Made by a program: the position numbers and the translations under genes. A stretch of 64,000 nucleotides of DNA from Lachnospiraceae bacterium (GTDB lineage: Bacteria > Bacillota > Clostridia > Lachnospirales > Lachnospiraceae), in the NCBI GenBank assembly GCA_017480565.1, contig JAFVAL010000009.1:58862-122861 (forward strand), in the 5' to 3' direction. How positions within the stretch are numbered: the first letter of the stretch is position 1; each line of letters begins with the position of its first letter. The notes under the pieces were generated by a model that searched no databases, was not told where the DNA came from, and worked only from the letters and a program-made list of their open reading frames with translations. This document shows positions 36,345-44,317 of this stretch, piece after piece.

Positions 36345-37379
36345 ATGGAACTGGGTAAGAAGATTAAGCAGCTGCGGTTTAAGGCAGGGTTAACACAGGA
36401 GCAGCTTGCGGAGCGTTTGGGGATTGGTGCACAGTCGGTGTCAAAGTGGGAGAATGCGGTGTCGATGCCGGATATCACGTTGCTTCCGATGCTTGCCGAG
36501 ATTTTCGGCGTGAGCATCGATGATCTGTTTGACCTGACAAATGAGCAGAGATTCAACCGGATCGAGAACCGGATGGATGTAGAAGAGGAGCTTCCGCAGG
36601 ACGTGTTCTGGGAGTATGAGGAGTTCTTAAAGGGCCAGATGGCAAATGAGGAGACGCACAAGCGTGCAACCGATCTGATCGCTAATCTCTACTGGCACCG
36701 GATGAATTCTTATGCGCTGAAAGTGCGCAAGTATGCCAAAGAGTCGATTCTTCTGGCGCCGAACGAGAAAAACAACCAATGGCTGTTAAATGATGCCGAA
36801 GGCCATGCCATCTGGGACTGGAATCTGGCTAATCATTCTAAAGCGATTACATTTTACAGTGAGATTGTTAAGGAGCATCCGGAGAGCGTTCTGTCGTTGG
36901 AATACTTGATTGACAACCTGATTGCGGATCACAGAGTGGATGAGGCAGAGAAAGCGCTTGTAAGACTTTGCGCGCTTAAAGATTCTTATCCGATCTTAAA
37001 CGAGACCTACCGGGCACATATCGCACTGGCGCGTTATGATGAGAAGAAGGCAGATCAGATCATGGAAGATTTGCTTGCTGCGCATCCAGAGGAAAGCGGT
37101 TGCCTCTTTGAATGTGCGCAGTATTACGCGAAGAAGTGTAATTACGAGAAAGCCATTGCGCTCTATGAGAAATCATTTGAAAAGGATACCAAGAGGCCGA
37201 GGTTTACGGATCAGCTGCATGCAATTTCGGAGATCTATGAGATTATGGGAGATTACAAGAAGGCTGCAGAGACTGCTGATCGCCTGGTGGATCTTCTGGA
37301 GCAGGAGTGGGGTTTTACCGAAGAGGTGGTACTCGCCGACGCGAAGAAGGAAAGAGACAGACTCAGGAATAAAGCTTGA
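36345..37379 (+). CDS. XRE-family regulator with C-terminal TPR-like helices
   Basis: 344 residues from ATG 36345. Residues 1-65 are an Xre helix-turn-helix (LRFKAGLTQEQLAERLGIGAQSVSKWENA). The remainder is helical with tetratricopeptide-like units (for example EKAIALYEKSFEKD, YKKAAETADRLVDLLEQEW). This architecture resembles RRNPP/Rgg-type regulators that bind peptides, but many uncharacterised Clostridial regulators share it. It may sense a peptide or protein partner. A bidirectional terminator follows. Confidence 0.85.
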   Translation: MELGKKIKQLRFKAGLTQEQLAERLGIGAQSVSKWENAVSMPDITLLPMLAEIFGVSIDDLFDLTNEQRFNRIENRMDVEEELPQDVFWEYEEFLKGQMANEETHKRATDLIANLYWHRMNSYALKVRKYAKESILLAPNEKNNQWLLNDAEGHAIWDWNLANHSKAITFYSEIVKEHPESVLSLEYLIDNLIADHRVDEAEKALVRLCALKDSYPILNETYRAHIALARYDEKKADQIMEDLLAAHPEESGCLFECAQYYAKKCNYEKAIALYEKSFEKDTKRPRFTDQLHAISEIYEIMGDYKKAAETADRLVDLLEQEWGFTEEVVLADAKKERDRLRNKA

Positions 37380-37397
37380 TATCAAAGGAACAATGAT

Positions 37398-37426
37398 AAT
37401 GGCGCAGCCTTCGGGGTTGCGCCATT
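37398..37426. terminator. Bidirectional terminator between the XRE regulator and queT
   Basis: AATGGCGCAGCC-TTCG-GGGTTGCGCCATT forms a stable stem with a UUCG tetraloop, between the convergent genes. Confidence 0.75.
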
Positions 37427-37443
37427 TGAGCCTTCTATGGAAT

Positions 37444-37932
37444 TTATCTAAAAATCTTGTCCGCGATTGGTTTTAACGCGAAGAGCAGGATCATGCCTAG
37501 CACATAGATTGCGAGGATTTCTCCGACGCCAACGGTGAGCATCAGATAAGGGATTGCATTTGGAACGTCGTAGGCGAAGCGAAGCACCCAGGGAATGATG
37601 ATCGTGTTGGAGAGGATCGGTGGCAAGGGAACAAGCCATTGATTTTTCCGCAGGGCATAAGAGCCAAAGGCGCCGATGAGGGTGGCAAGTGTTCCAAAGA
37701 TGATGTCCAGGGGATCACCGCCGCCAAGCAGGTTGCCAAGCAAGCAGCCGATGGTGATGCCGGGAATGCCAGCAGGTGTGAAATAGGGTAAAATCGCAAG
37801 TGCTTCCGCGACGCGGAATTGGACTGCCTTGAAGCTGATCGGGGCAAAGAGGAGCACCAAAACGACGTAGACAGCCGCGATGATGCCGGACTCCGCGATG
37901 AAACGAGGGGTGAAGATAGTTTGTTTTTTCAT
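37444..37932 (-). CDS. queT: QueT family transporter (queuosine precursor uptake)
   Basis: I choose the ATG at 37932 (162 residues) because it follows GGAGAAAACAC; the frame extends another 52 codons upstream with no likely protein signal. It has about five transmembrane helices, with the QueT features FTPRFIAESGIIAAVYVVLV (described in part) and IGCLLGNLLGGGDPLDIIFG. QueT is an ECF S-component thought to import preQ1 or preQ0 for queuosine synthesis. A candidate preQ1 riboswitch lies directly upstream, which supports the assignment. Confidence 0.85.
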   Translation of the reverse strand: MKKQTIFTPRFIAESGIIAAVYVVLVLLFAPISFKAVQFRVAEALAILPYFTPAGIPGITIGCLLGNLLGGGDPLDIIFGTLATLIGAFGSYALRKNQWLVPLPPILSNTIIIPWVLRFAYDVPNAIPYLMLTVGVGEILAIYVLGMILLFALKPIADKIFR

Positions 37933-37944
37933 GTGTTTTCTCCT

Positions 37945-37982
37945 GTAGTTTTGTTTTTCGTCAGGAAGGTCTCGAACTGACG
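37945..37982 (-). promoter_or_regulatory. Candidate preQ1 class I riboswitch
   Basis: On the - strand a 6-bp stem CGTCAG/CTGACG encloses a 12-base loop starting TTCGAG. It is followed by an A-rich tail ending AAAACTA just before the AGGAG ribosome site. This is the plan of a preQ1-I aptamer: a small hairpin whose loop binds the A-rich tail and hides the ribosome site. Match to the consensus is by eye only; the gene downstream (queT) is a common target. Confidence 0.55.
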
Positions 37983-38043
37983 GCTCGCCGAAGCAAGCGA
38001 AGAGTAGGATACCATGAAGAGGTGGAAAATGCAAGAAATATAG

Positions 38044-38072
38044 TTGAATTTTACGCCATTCTCCTTTAAAAT
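38044..38072 (+). promoter_or_regulatory. Promoter of gpmI
   Basis: TTGAAT (38044-38049), 17-bp spacer, TAAAAT (38067-38072), 56 bp before the start codon. Confidence 0.6.
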
Positions 38073-38128
38073 AAACATGTTGTGACATTCATTTAACAAA
38101 TCAATTTTTTTATTTAAGGAGATATATC

Positions 38129-39670
38129 ATGAGCAAGAAACCTACAGTCCTGATGATTTTAGATGGCTATGGATTGAACGACCGAGTTGAGGGAAATGCG
38201 ATCGCGCAGGCGAAGACTCCCGTCATGGATCGTCTGAAAGCGACGTATCCTTGGGTGCCGGGCAATGCGAGCGGACTTTTTGTCGGTCTTCCGGATGGCC
38301 AGATGGGCAACTCTGAGGTGGGACATCTGAACATGGGTGCCGGCCGCATCGTTTATCAGGAGTTAACCCGCATCACGAAGTCCATCAAGGACGGTGATTT
38401 CTTTGAGAATCCGGCATTTTTGCAGGCGGTTGAGAACTGCAAGAAGTATGATTCTGCACTGCATATGTGGGGTCTGGTTTCTGACGGAGGCGTTCACAGC
38501 CATAACACACACATTTACGGACTGTTAGAGCTTGCAAAGCGTGCAGGCCTTAAGAAGGTTTACGTGCATTGCTTCTTAGACGGACGTGACACGCCTCCGG
38601 CTTCCGGCAGAGATTTTGTCGCAGATCTGGAAGCGAAGATGGCTGAGATCGGTGTCGGCGAGGTTGCTTCTGTGGCCGGACGTTTCTGGGCGATGGACCG
38701 CGATAACCGTTGGGACCGTGTCGAGAAAGCTTATCGTTGCCTGACCCTCGGCGAAGGCGGCAAGGCAGATTCTGCAACCGGTGGTATCCAGGCTTCGTAT
38801 GACAAGGAAGTGACCGATGAATTCGTCGAGCCGTTCAACGTTGTGAAGAATGGCGAGCCTGTCGCGCTGGTAAAAGATCATGATTCGATCATTTTCTATA
38901 ACTTCCGCCCGGATCGCGCAAGAGAGATTACGCGTGCATTTGTGGATGATGATTTCACCCGCTTTGAGAGAAATAAACTGCAGGATCTCTGCTATGTGTG
39001 CTTTACCGATTATGATCCGACGATCGTGAACAAGATCGTTGCTTTTGGCAAGGAAGAGATCACGAACACCTTCGGTGAGTTCCTTGCGGCAAATGGTCTG
39101 AAGCAGCTTAGAACCGCTGAGACTGAGAAGTATGCGCATGTTACGTTCTTCTTTAACGGTGGTATCGAAGCACCGAACGAGGGAGAGGACCGCAAGTTAA
39201 TCAAGTCTCCGAAGGTTGCAACCTACGATCTGCAGCCGGAGATGAGTGCTTACAAGGTCTGCGATACGCTCTGCGAGGCTATTACTTCCGGTGAATACGA
39301 TGTGATTATCATCAACTTTGCGAACCCGGATATGGTTGGTCATACGGGTGTGATGCCGGCAGCGATCAAGGCCATCGAAGTGGTCGATGAGTGCGTTGGC
39401 AAGGCAGTGGATGCATTGCTTTCTGTGGACGGTCAGATGTTCATTTGCGCAGACCACGGTAATGCAGAGATGATGATTGACTATGCAACCGGCGAGCCTT
39501 GGACCGCACATACCACGAACCCGGTTCCGTTTGTCCTGGTCAACTATAAGGACGGCTATCACTTAAGAGAAGGCGGATGCTTAGCAGACATCGCGCCAAC
39601 CCTGATTGAGATGATGGGACTCGTACAGCCTGCAGAGATGACAGGAAAGTCTCTTTTAGTCAAGGACTAA
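38129..39670 (+). CDS. gpmI: 2,3-bisphosphoglycerate-independent phosphoglycerate mutase
   Basis: 513 residues. The alkaline-phosphatase-like metal site is LMILDGYGL and the nucleophile Ser lies in MGNSEVGHLNMGAGR (about 64). The C-terminal ligands are DMVGHTG (about 405) and ICADHGNAEMM (about 443). It interconverts 3- and 2-phosphoglycerate in glycolysis without the 2,3-BPG cofactor, and requires Mn2+. It follows TAAGGAGATATATC. Confidence 0.96.
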   Translation: MSKKPTVLMILDGYGLNDRVEGNAIAQAKTPVMDRLKATYPWVPGNASGLFVGLPDGQMGNSEVGHLNMGAGRIVYQELTRITKSIKDGDFFENPAFLQAVENCKKYDSALHMWGLVSDGGVHSHNTHIYGLLELAKRAGLKKVYVHCFLDGRDTPPASGRDFVADLEAKMAEIGVGEVASVAGRFWAMDRDNRWDRVEKAYRCLTLGEGGKADSATGGIQASYDKEVTDEFVEPFNVVKNGEPVALVKDHDSIIFYNFRPDRAREITRAFVDDDFTRFERNKLQDLCYVCFTDYDPTIVNKIVAFGKEEITNTFGEFLAANGLKQLRTAETEKYAHVTFFFNGGIEAPNEGEDRKLIKSPKVATYDLQPEMSAYKVCDTLCEAITSGEYDVIIINFANPDMVGHTGVMPAAIKAIEVVDECVGKAVDALLSVDGQMFICADHGNAEMMIDYATGEPWTAHTTNPVPFVLVNYKDGYHLREGGCLADIAPTLIEMMGLVQPAEMTGKSLLVKD

Positions 39671-39678
39671 ATTTCTTC

Positions 39679-39707
39679 TTGCAAATGCAGAAGGATTGTG
39701 ATAGTAT
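39679..39707 (+). promoter_or_regulatory. Promoter of secG
   Basis: TTGCAA (39679-39684), 17-bp spacer, TAGTAT (39702-39707), 38 bp before the GTG start. Confidence 0.55.
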
Positions 39708-39744
39708 AACTTCTGCTATGAGTTTTTAGAGGAGGTCATGTCAA

Positions 39745-39987
39745 GTGACAGCGTTAAAGGTTATCGTCACGTTAATTTACGTGTTAGTATGTATTGCATT
39801 AGTTATCATTGTTTTATTACAGGAAGGAAAGTCCGACGGACTCGGTGCGCTTAACGGCAGTACCGGAACAAGTTACTGGGAGAAGAACAAGGGACGTTCT
39901 GCAGAGGGTGCCATTTCTACGATCACGAAGATTCTGGCGGCTGTATTTATCGTGCTTTCGGTTGTTCTGAATGTTGTATTCCAGTAA
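39745..39987 (+). CDS. secG: Preprotein translocase subunit SecG
   Basis: 80 residues, start GTG placed 8 bases after GGAGGT. Two transmembrane helices (about 3-23 and 60-79) flank the conserved LLQEGKSDGLGALNG segment, the typical SecG signature. It is the small accessory subunit of the SecYEG channel and helps SecA-driven export. The order secG-rnr-smpB-ssrA is a widespread Firmicute arrangement. Confidence 0.93.
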   Translation: MTALKVIVTLIYVLVCIALVIIVLLQEGKSDGLGALNGSTGTSYWEKNKGRSAEGAISTITKILAAVFIVLSVVLNVVFQ

Positions 39988-40004
39988 TTGAACAAGATTG
40001 TTCT

Positions 40005-40041
40005 TAAGCCCGCTTCGGTGAAGACCGAAGTGGGCCTTTTG
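40005..40041 (+). terminator. Rho-independent terminator after secG
   Basis: GCCCGCTTCGG / CCGAAGTGGGC (11 bp with one G-U) followed by CTTTTG. Confidence 0.75.
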
Positions 40042-40071
40042 TATGTTTAGCGTCTGTCTAGAGGATGGAAG

Positions 40072-42006
40072 ATGAAGCAGAATCAAGTTTATGAGGGCAT
40101 TTTCCAGGGCACAGCCAGAGGCTTTGGCTTTGTGAGTGTGCCGGAATTTGCCGAGGACATTTTTATCCCTGCCACCTACACGCAGGGAGCAATGCACGGG
40201 GACCGCGTGGAGATTACGGCCTATGAGAGCGCGCCGGGCGGTGCGAAGATGGAAGGCCGCGTGCTTCGGATTATCAGTCATGCCAACGATACGGTCATTG
40301 GCACGTATAAGAAGAAGGGCTCACACGGGATCGTCATTGCGGATAACAGAAAGCTGCCGGATCTTTGGATCGATGCGGCGGGAAGGCACGGTGCGGTGGA
40401 CGGTCATAAGGTGGTCGCGAAGATCACGGTCTGGGGCGATAACGATAGGCGCACCAAGGGAAAGGTGACCGAGATCTTGGGACATATCAATGACCCGGGG
40501 TCTGATATCATTTCTGTGATTAAGGCGATGGGGCTGCCGGAGGAGTTTCCGAAGGAAGTCATGCGCGAGGCGATCCAGATGCCGGAAGAAGTGACGGAAA
40601 AGGTGATCGCGGAAGAGCTTGCAAAGGGGCGCAGAGATCTCAGAGATCTGCCTTGTGTGACAATCGATGGTGAGGATGCAAAGGATCTGGACGATGCGAT
40701 CACACTGTCCCGTGAGGGGAACATTTACCGCCTGGGCGTGCACATCGCAGATGTCTCGCACTATGTGAGAGAAGACAGTGCCTTGGATCAGGAAGCGAAA
40801 CTTCGCGGCACCAGTGTTTATCTGGTCAATAAGGTGATTCCGATGCTGCCGCATGCACTCTCGAACGGAATCTGTTCGTTAAATGCTGGCTGCCCGCGGC
40901 TTGCGCTAAGCGTTCTGATGGATGTGGATCAAAAGGGAAATGTGGTGGATCACGAGATCTGCGAGACGATCATTACCGTAGACCGCAGGATGTCTTATCA
41001 TTCCGTACAGAAGATTCTGGACGGCGATCCGGAGGAGACCGAGGAATACGCAGAACTGAAAGATCTGTTTTTCTTGATGAAGGAATTGGCGGATATCCTC
41101 GAAGAGAAGCGTGCGCTGCGCGGGGCGATCGGATTTGATTTCCCCGAGAGTGAGATCGTGCTCGATGAAAAGGGTGCGCCGATTTCGATTGATGCCTATC
41201 ACCGTTTGGGTTCTCATTTGATCATTGAAGACTTTATGCTTTTGGCAAATGAAACCGTTGCGGAGGAGTATTTCTGGCTGGAGGCACCGTTTGTCTACCG
41301 CAGCCATGAGACGCCGGACATGGGGAAGATGAAGCAGCTTGCTGCCTTTCTGGGAAGCTTCGGCTACACGCTGCACGTGGGTGGTGACGAAGTGCATCCG
41401 AAGGAACTGCAGGGACTTCTTGAGAAGATGAAGGATTCTCCGGAGGAAGCACTGTTAAACCGCGTGATGCTAAGATCGCTGAAGAAAGCGAAGTATACGA
41501 CCGAGAATCTGGGGCATTTTGGGCTTTCGACAAGGTATTACTGTCACTTCACCTCACCGATTCGAAGGTATCCGGATCTGCAGATTCACCGGATCATCAA
41601 GGAACATTTGCACGGAACGCTCGATGAGGTGAGAGAGCTTCACTATCATGAGCTTCTGCCTGCGGTGGCGGTGCAGTCTTCTGCGATGGAGCGCAGGGCA
41701 GATGAAGCTGAGCGCGAGGTGGAAAAGCTTAAGAAGGTCGAGTACATGCAGGCACACATCGGGGAGACATTTGACGGTGTGATCTCAGGCGTTGTGAATA
41801 CGGGCTTCTTTGTGGAGCTTGAGAACACCGTGGAAGGCAAGGTGCCGGTCGAATACCTGCGCGGGGACTATTACATTTGCGATGCAGAAGGGTACCGGAT
41901 GGTGGGAGAACACACCGGCATCGAATATAAGATGGGACAGAAGGTCCGCGTGGTTGTCAATGGTGTCAACAAGATCGAGCGGATGGTAGAATTTGTTTTG
42001 GAGTAA
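40072..42006 (+). CDS. rnr: Ribonuclease R
   Basis: 644 residues, shorter than E. coli RNase R (about 813) because the Lys-rich tail and part of the N-terminus are missing. It has cold-shock/OB folds at the N-terminus, the RNB catalytic domain with DAKDLDDAI (Asp residues that bind Mg2+, about 200), and a C-terminal S1 domain ending in a PVEYLRGDY-type beta barrel. It degrades structured RNA 3' to 5', including mRNA freed by trans-translation. SmpB follows after 6 bp. Confidence 0.95.
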   Translation: MKQNQVYEGIFQGTARGFGFVSVPEFAEDIFIPATYTQGAMHGDRVEITAYESAPGGAKMEGRVLRIISHANDTVIGTYKKKGSHGIVIADNRKLPDLWIDAAGRHGAVDGHKVVAKITVWGDNDRRTKGKVTEILGHINDPGSDIISVIKAMGLPEEFPKEVMREAIQMPEEVTEKVIAEELAKGRRDLRDLPCVTIDGEDAKDLDDAITLSREGNIYRLGVHIADVSHYVREDSALDQEAKLRGTSVYLVNKVIPMLPHALSNGICSLNAGCPRLALSVLMDVDQKGNVVDHEICETIITVDRRMSYHSVQKILDGDPEETEEYAELKDLFFLMKELADILEEKRALRGAIGFDFPESEIVLDEKGAPISIDAYHRLGSHLIIEDFMLLANETVAEEYFWLEAPFVYRSHETPDMGKMKQLAAFLGSFGYTLHVGGDEVHPKELQGLLEKMKDSPEEALLNRVMLRSLKKAKYTTENLGHFGLSTRYYCHFTSPIRRYPDLQIHRIIKEHLHGTLDEVRELHYHELLPAVAVQSSAMERRADEAEREVEKLKKVEYMQAHIGETFDGVISGVVNTGFFVELENTVEGKVPVEYLRGDYYICDAEGYRMVGEHTGIEYKMGQKVRVVVNGVNKIERMVEFVLE

Positions 42007-42012
42007 ACGACA

Positions 42013-42477
42013 ATGTCTAAGGATAATTACAAACTGGTGGCCAACAATAAGAAGGCCTACTTCGATTATTTTATCGAGGAGACGTACGAGTGCGGGATTG
42101 AGCTTGTCGGCACCGAGGTCAAGTCCATCCGGATGGGCAAATGCAGCGTGAAGGAGGCATTTGTCCGGATCAGGAATGGTGAAGTCTGGGTCTACGGCAT
42201 GCATATCAGCCCGTACGAAAAAGGAAATATTTTCAACAAAGATCCGCTCAGGGAGCGGAGACTTCTCATGCATAAGCAGGAGATCAGGAAGCTTGTCTCG
42301 CGGGTGGATCAGCAGGGCTATACGCTTGTGCCGCTCAAGGTTTATCTGCGGGGGAGCCTTGTGAAGGTCGAGATCGGGCTTGCCAAAGGTAAGAAGTTAT
42401 ACGATAAGCGGGAATCAATCGCGAAGAATGACCAGAAGCGTGAGATGGACCGGGAAATGAAGAGCAAGTGGCAATAA
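42013..42477 (+). CDS. smpB: SsrA-binding protein SmpB
   Basis: 154 residues of the SmpB fold, with [27 protein letters not shown] (described in part) and the C-terminal [25 protein letters not shown] tail that mimics a codon-anticodon in the decoding centre. It binds tmRNA and delivers it to stalled ribosomes. It is 6 bp after rnr, about 950 bp before ssrA, and separated from it by the RpiB-like gene. Confidence 0.96.
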   Translation: MSKDNYKLVANNKKAYFDYFIEETYECGIELVGTEVKSIRMGKCSVKEAFVRIRNGEVWVYGMHISPYEKGNIFNKDPLRERRLLMHKQEIRKLVSRVDQQGYTLVPLKVYLRGSLVKVEIGLAKGKKLYDKRESIAKNDQKREMDREMKSKWQ

Positions 42478-42481
42478 GGCT

Positions 42482-42510
42482 TTGACGAAGTTGTACTGTA
42501 GTGCTAAGAT
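42482..42510 (+). promoter_or_regulatory. Promoter of the RpiB-like gene
   Basis: TTGACG (42482-42487), 17-bp spacer, TAAGAT (42505-42510). A small GCCGGG/CCCGGC hairpin follows in the leader at 42532-42548. Confidence 0.65.
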
Positions 42511-42575
42511 AAAAGCGAAAAGAAATGATGGCCGGGAAGGATGCCCGGCACACGGATCGGAAAAGGAGAATTGCG

Positions 42576-43052
42576 ATGAGTCAGAAGTTTTGTATTGCGG
42601 CGCAGGCGGTTGCATTGCCCTTAAAGGAGGCTGTGCAGGCGCATTTGGAAGAATTGGGTTATGAGGTTGTCGATCTGGTTCCGGCGGAGGAACAGCCGAC
42701 CATCAGCTTTACGGGCGTTGCACAGTATGTAGCGAAGGCAGTGCAGGCCGGTGAGTATGTGAAGGGATTCGTCTTCTGCGGCACCGGAATGGGTGTTTCG
42801 ATGGTTGCCAACAAGTATCACGGTGTGCGTGCAGCGCTGGTGGAGTCTTTGTTCACCGCAAAGATGTCCCGTATCGTCAACAATGCAAATGTTCTTTGCC
42901 TGGGGCAGTGGGTGCATACCCCGCAGGTCGCCAATGCAATCGTGGACGAGTTTGTCGGACATGAGTTCTTGGAGGATGAGACGGAGCCGACTTCGACGAG
43001 AAGAACTCGTCTGGAAGGCGGCATTGCGCTGCTTGACGAGATTGGAGAGTAA
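42576..43052 (+). CDS. RpiB/LacA/LacB family sugar-phosphate isomerase
   Basis: 158 residues from ATG 42576 (AAAGGAG, 7 bases before). The RpiB signature is FCGTGMGVSMVANKY (catalytic Cys region, about 69), with GVRAALV and NANVLCLGQWV. RpiB-type enzymes interconvert ribose-5-phosphate and ribulose-5-phosphate, or galactose-6-phosphate/tagatose-6-phosphate for LacAB. Which of these applies is not clear. A strong terminator follows. Confidence 0.88.
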   Translation: MSQKFCIAAQAVALPLKEAVQAHLEELGYEVVDLVPAEEQPTISFTGVAQYVAKAVQAGEYVKGFVFCGTGMGVSMVANKYHGVRAALVESLFTAKMSRIVNNANVLCLGQWVHTPQVANAIVDEFVGHEFLEDETEPTSTRRTRLEGGIALLDEIGE

Positions 43053-43067
43053 GTAAGAGAAGGTGTG

Positions 43068-43096
43068 CAGGCCGCCGCAAGGCGGCCTGTTTTTTG
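43068..43096 (+). terminator. Rho-independent terminator after the RpiB-like gene
   Basis: CAGGCCGCC-GCAA-GGCGGCCTG is a perfect 9-bp stem with a GCAA tetraloop, followed by TTTTTTG. Confidence 0.9.
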
Positions 43097-43125
43097 CGAA
43101 GAGGGGCGAGGTATTGGGAGACAGG

Positions 43126-43315
43126 CTTGCTTTTTACTCTATGGGGTCGATTCGGTGCATGTAGAGTCAAGAACTGCTGGGGAGATAAGCTTGCCTTTTA
43201 CTCTATGGGGTTGATTTGGTGCATACAGAGTCAAGAACTGCCGGGGAGAGAGACTTGCTTTTTACTCTGTGCGGCCGATTTGGTGCATGCGGAGTCAAGA
43301 AACCGCTGGTATAAT
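43126..43315 (+). repeat. Three tandem 64-bp hairpin repeats upstream of ssrA
   Basis: Units start at 43126, 43190 and 43254, each CTTGCYTTTTACTCT...AGTCAAGAA, spacing exactly 64 bp; the third is partial. Each has an inverted pair: ACTCTA/TAGAGT in unit 1 and ACTCTG/CGGAGT in unit 3, where two bases changed in a way that keeps pairing. They lie between the RpiB-like terminator and the ssrA promoter. Function is unknown. Confidence 0.8.
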
Positions 43316-43319
43316 TGTC

Positions 43320-43348
43320 TTGACTTTTTTCAAAAATCGCGGTATCAT
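43320..43348 (+). promoter_or_regulatory. Promoter of ssrA
   Basis: TTGACT (43320-43325), 17-bp spacer, TATCAT (43343-43348). The transcript would start about 70 nt before the mature tmRNA end and be trimmed, as usual. Confidence 0.7.
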
Positions 43349-43423
43349 AACAATCCACCGAAGGCGTTCGGGTTATTGGCGAGATGAGACGTCGCTTCAC
43401 GTCTTGACAGCGCAAGCTGATGC

Positions 43424-43768
43424 GGGCTTGTACTGGTTTCGACGGGGGTTTTGAAGTCAGAGCAGCTATCCGTGGACCGTGGCCACGTAAAAAAACGGAC
43501 TTAAATATAAACGCTAATAACAATTACGCGTACGCAGCCTAATTAAGGCTGTTGTCGGACTTTTGGCACCTGCACCTTAAGAACCCGGCATCATTTATGC
43601 AGGAAACGATGCCGAATAAGCTTTGCCTCGGTAGGCGTATCATGAAGCTACTAAAGTCCTGAGAGTGTTTGTTCTCGCTGGATGGAGGGAATGTTAAGTA
43701 ACAAACTATGATAGTAGAGACTGGGATGAATAGGCTTTCGGACGCGGGTTCGATTCCCGCCAGGTCCA
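43424..43768 (+). ncRNA. ssrA: Transfer-messenger RNA (tmRNA)
   Basis: The 5' end GGGCTTG pairs with CAGGTCC (43761-43767) to form the alanine-type acceptor stem. The GGTTTCGACGGGGG segment is the 5' tRNA-like half, and GCGGGTTCGATTCCCGC the T-arm. The tag reading frame begins at the resume codon GCT (43513) and reads ANNNYAYAA, then TAA at 43540, matching the 9-residue A..N...AA tags of Clostridia. CCA is not encoded, so it must be added after processing. tmRNA with SmpB and RNase R rescues stalled ribosomes and tags the products for degradation. About 345 nt. Confidence 0.95.
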
Positions 43769-43932
43769 TAACCCAACAGGGCTGTGCTTTGCACGGCCCT
43801 GTTGGGTTATATAAAAGGAATCGAACCGCAAGGCCGAGGGCGAAGCCCGAGAGGAGGCGCCAGTGGCGCGTCCGAGCCGAAGCGCGGCGTGAAAGGCGGC
43901 TGAGCCGCCGGAGCGATTCCCGCCAGGTCCAT
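43751..43932 (+). repeat. Duplicated 3' end of ssrA flanking a GC-rich palindromic element
   Basis: The 19-bp tmRNA 3' segment CGATTCCCGCCAGGTCCAT occurs at 43751-43769 and again at 43914-43932 (163 bp apart). Between them is a GC-rich stretch with several short palindromes (GGGCGAAGCCC, GGCGCC..., GGCGGCTGAGCCGCC), bounded by GGAATCG (43817) and CGATTCC (43914). Direct repeats of an ssrA 3' end are a signature of integrase attachment sites; the intervening element resembles a REP-type palindromic unit. Confidence 0.8.
43767..43813 (+). terminator. First terminator-like hairpin after ssrA
   Basis: ATAACCCAACAGGGC pairs with GCCCTGTTGGGTTAT (15 bp) around a TGTGCTTTGCACG-type loop, followed by ATAAAAG. 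It begins at the tmRNA 3' end. Confidence 0.75.
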
Positions 43933-43934
43933 GG

Positions 43935-43975
43935 AGACAGGGAGATGTGCATAGGCACATCTCCCTGTCTCGTTT
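43935..43975 (+). terminator. Second terminator after the duplicated ssrA 3' end
   Basis: AGACAGGGAGATGTGC (43935-43950) and its exact complement (43955-43970) form a 16-bp perfect stem around ATAG, followed by CGTTT. This may be the original ssrA terminator displaced by the duplication. Confidence 0.85.
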
Positions 43976-44300
43976 ACGGGGCAAGCTAGCTTTTTGGCAA
44001 TGCCGGAATATGAGAAAACCCCTTGGCAGTTCGGCTGGATTAAGGGGAGCATCCTGGGAAATGGATTGTGCAAGAAGGATGCTTTTTTCATAAACAATTT
44101 CGTAGAAGAGGCATCCAGGAAGGAAATAAGAAGGAAGCAGGATGCATCGTGTGTACTTGAGAGAGATAAAACAAGCATCCTGGGGACGCTTTTTCCATTA
44201 AAGGATGCGAGACGGTCTGCAGGGCTGCCTCGCATTCCTTTCGCAAAACTTTGGCTTTTATCATCCCGCAGACTACGCTATAATCGATTTAAGATGTATT
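43976..44300. repeat. Noncoding stretch with three GCATCC...GGATGC inverted repeats
   Basis: A 102-codon frame (43994-44302) is not credible (no ribosome site, no recognisable composition). Instead three pairs occur: GCATCCT 44049 / AGGATGC 44076 (followed by six T), GCATCC 44111 / GGATGC 44140, and GCATCCT 44175 / AGGATGC 44202. The first looks like a terminator. The series may be a decayed array or repeated regulatory hairpins. Confidence 0.55.
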
Positions 44301-44317
44301 GAAGGGGGGTGATAGGA

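Noticed and set aside
37933-38088. 52-residue N-terminal extension of QueT
   Set aside because: It runs through the candidate riboswitch and lacks a membrane-protein-like sequence; the ATG at 37932 has a proper ribosome site.
43094-43387. 97-residue frame across the 64-bp repeats
   Set aside because: Its internal repeats simply reflect the DNA repeats; no ribosome site and it runs into the ssrA promoter.
43404-43409. TTGACA as ssrA -35
   Set aside because: It lies 15 bp before the mature tmRNA end, so its -10 would fall inside the acceptor stem; the upstream TTGACT/TATCAT pair fits better.
43751-43932. Functional integrated element at ssrA
   Set aside because: Only about 144 bp lie between the repeats and no integrase gene is seen, so no active island is present; only a scar or small palindromic unit.
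43994-44302. 102-residue frame after ssrA
   Set aside because: No ribosome site, no recognisable domain, and it spans inverted repeats and a terminator.
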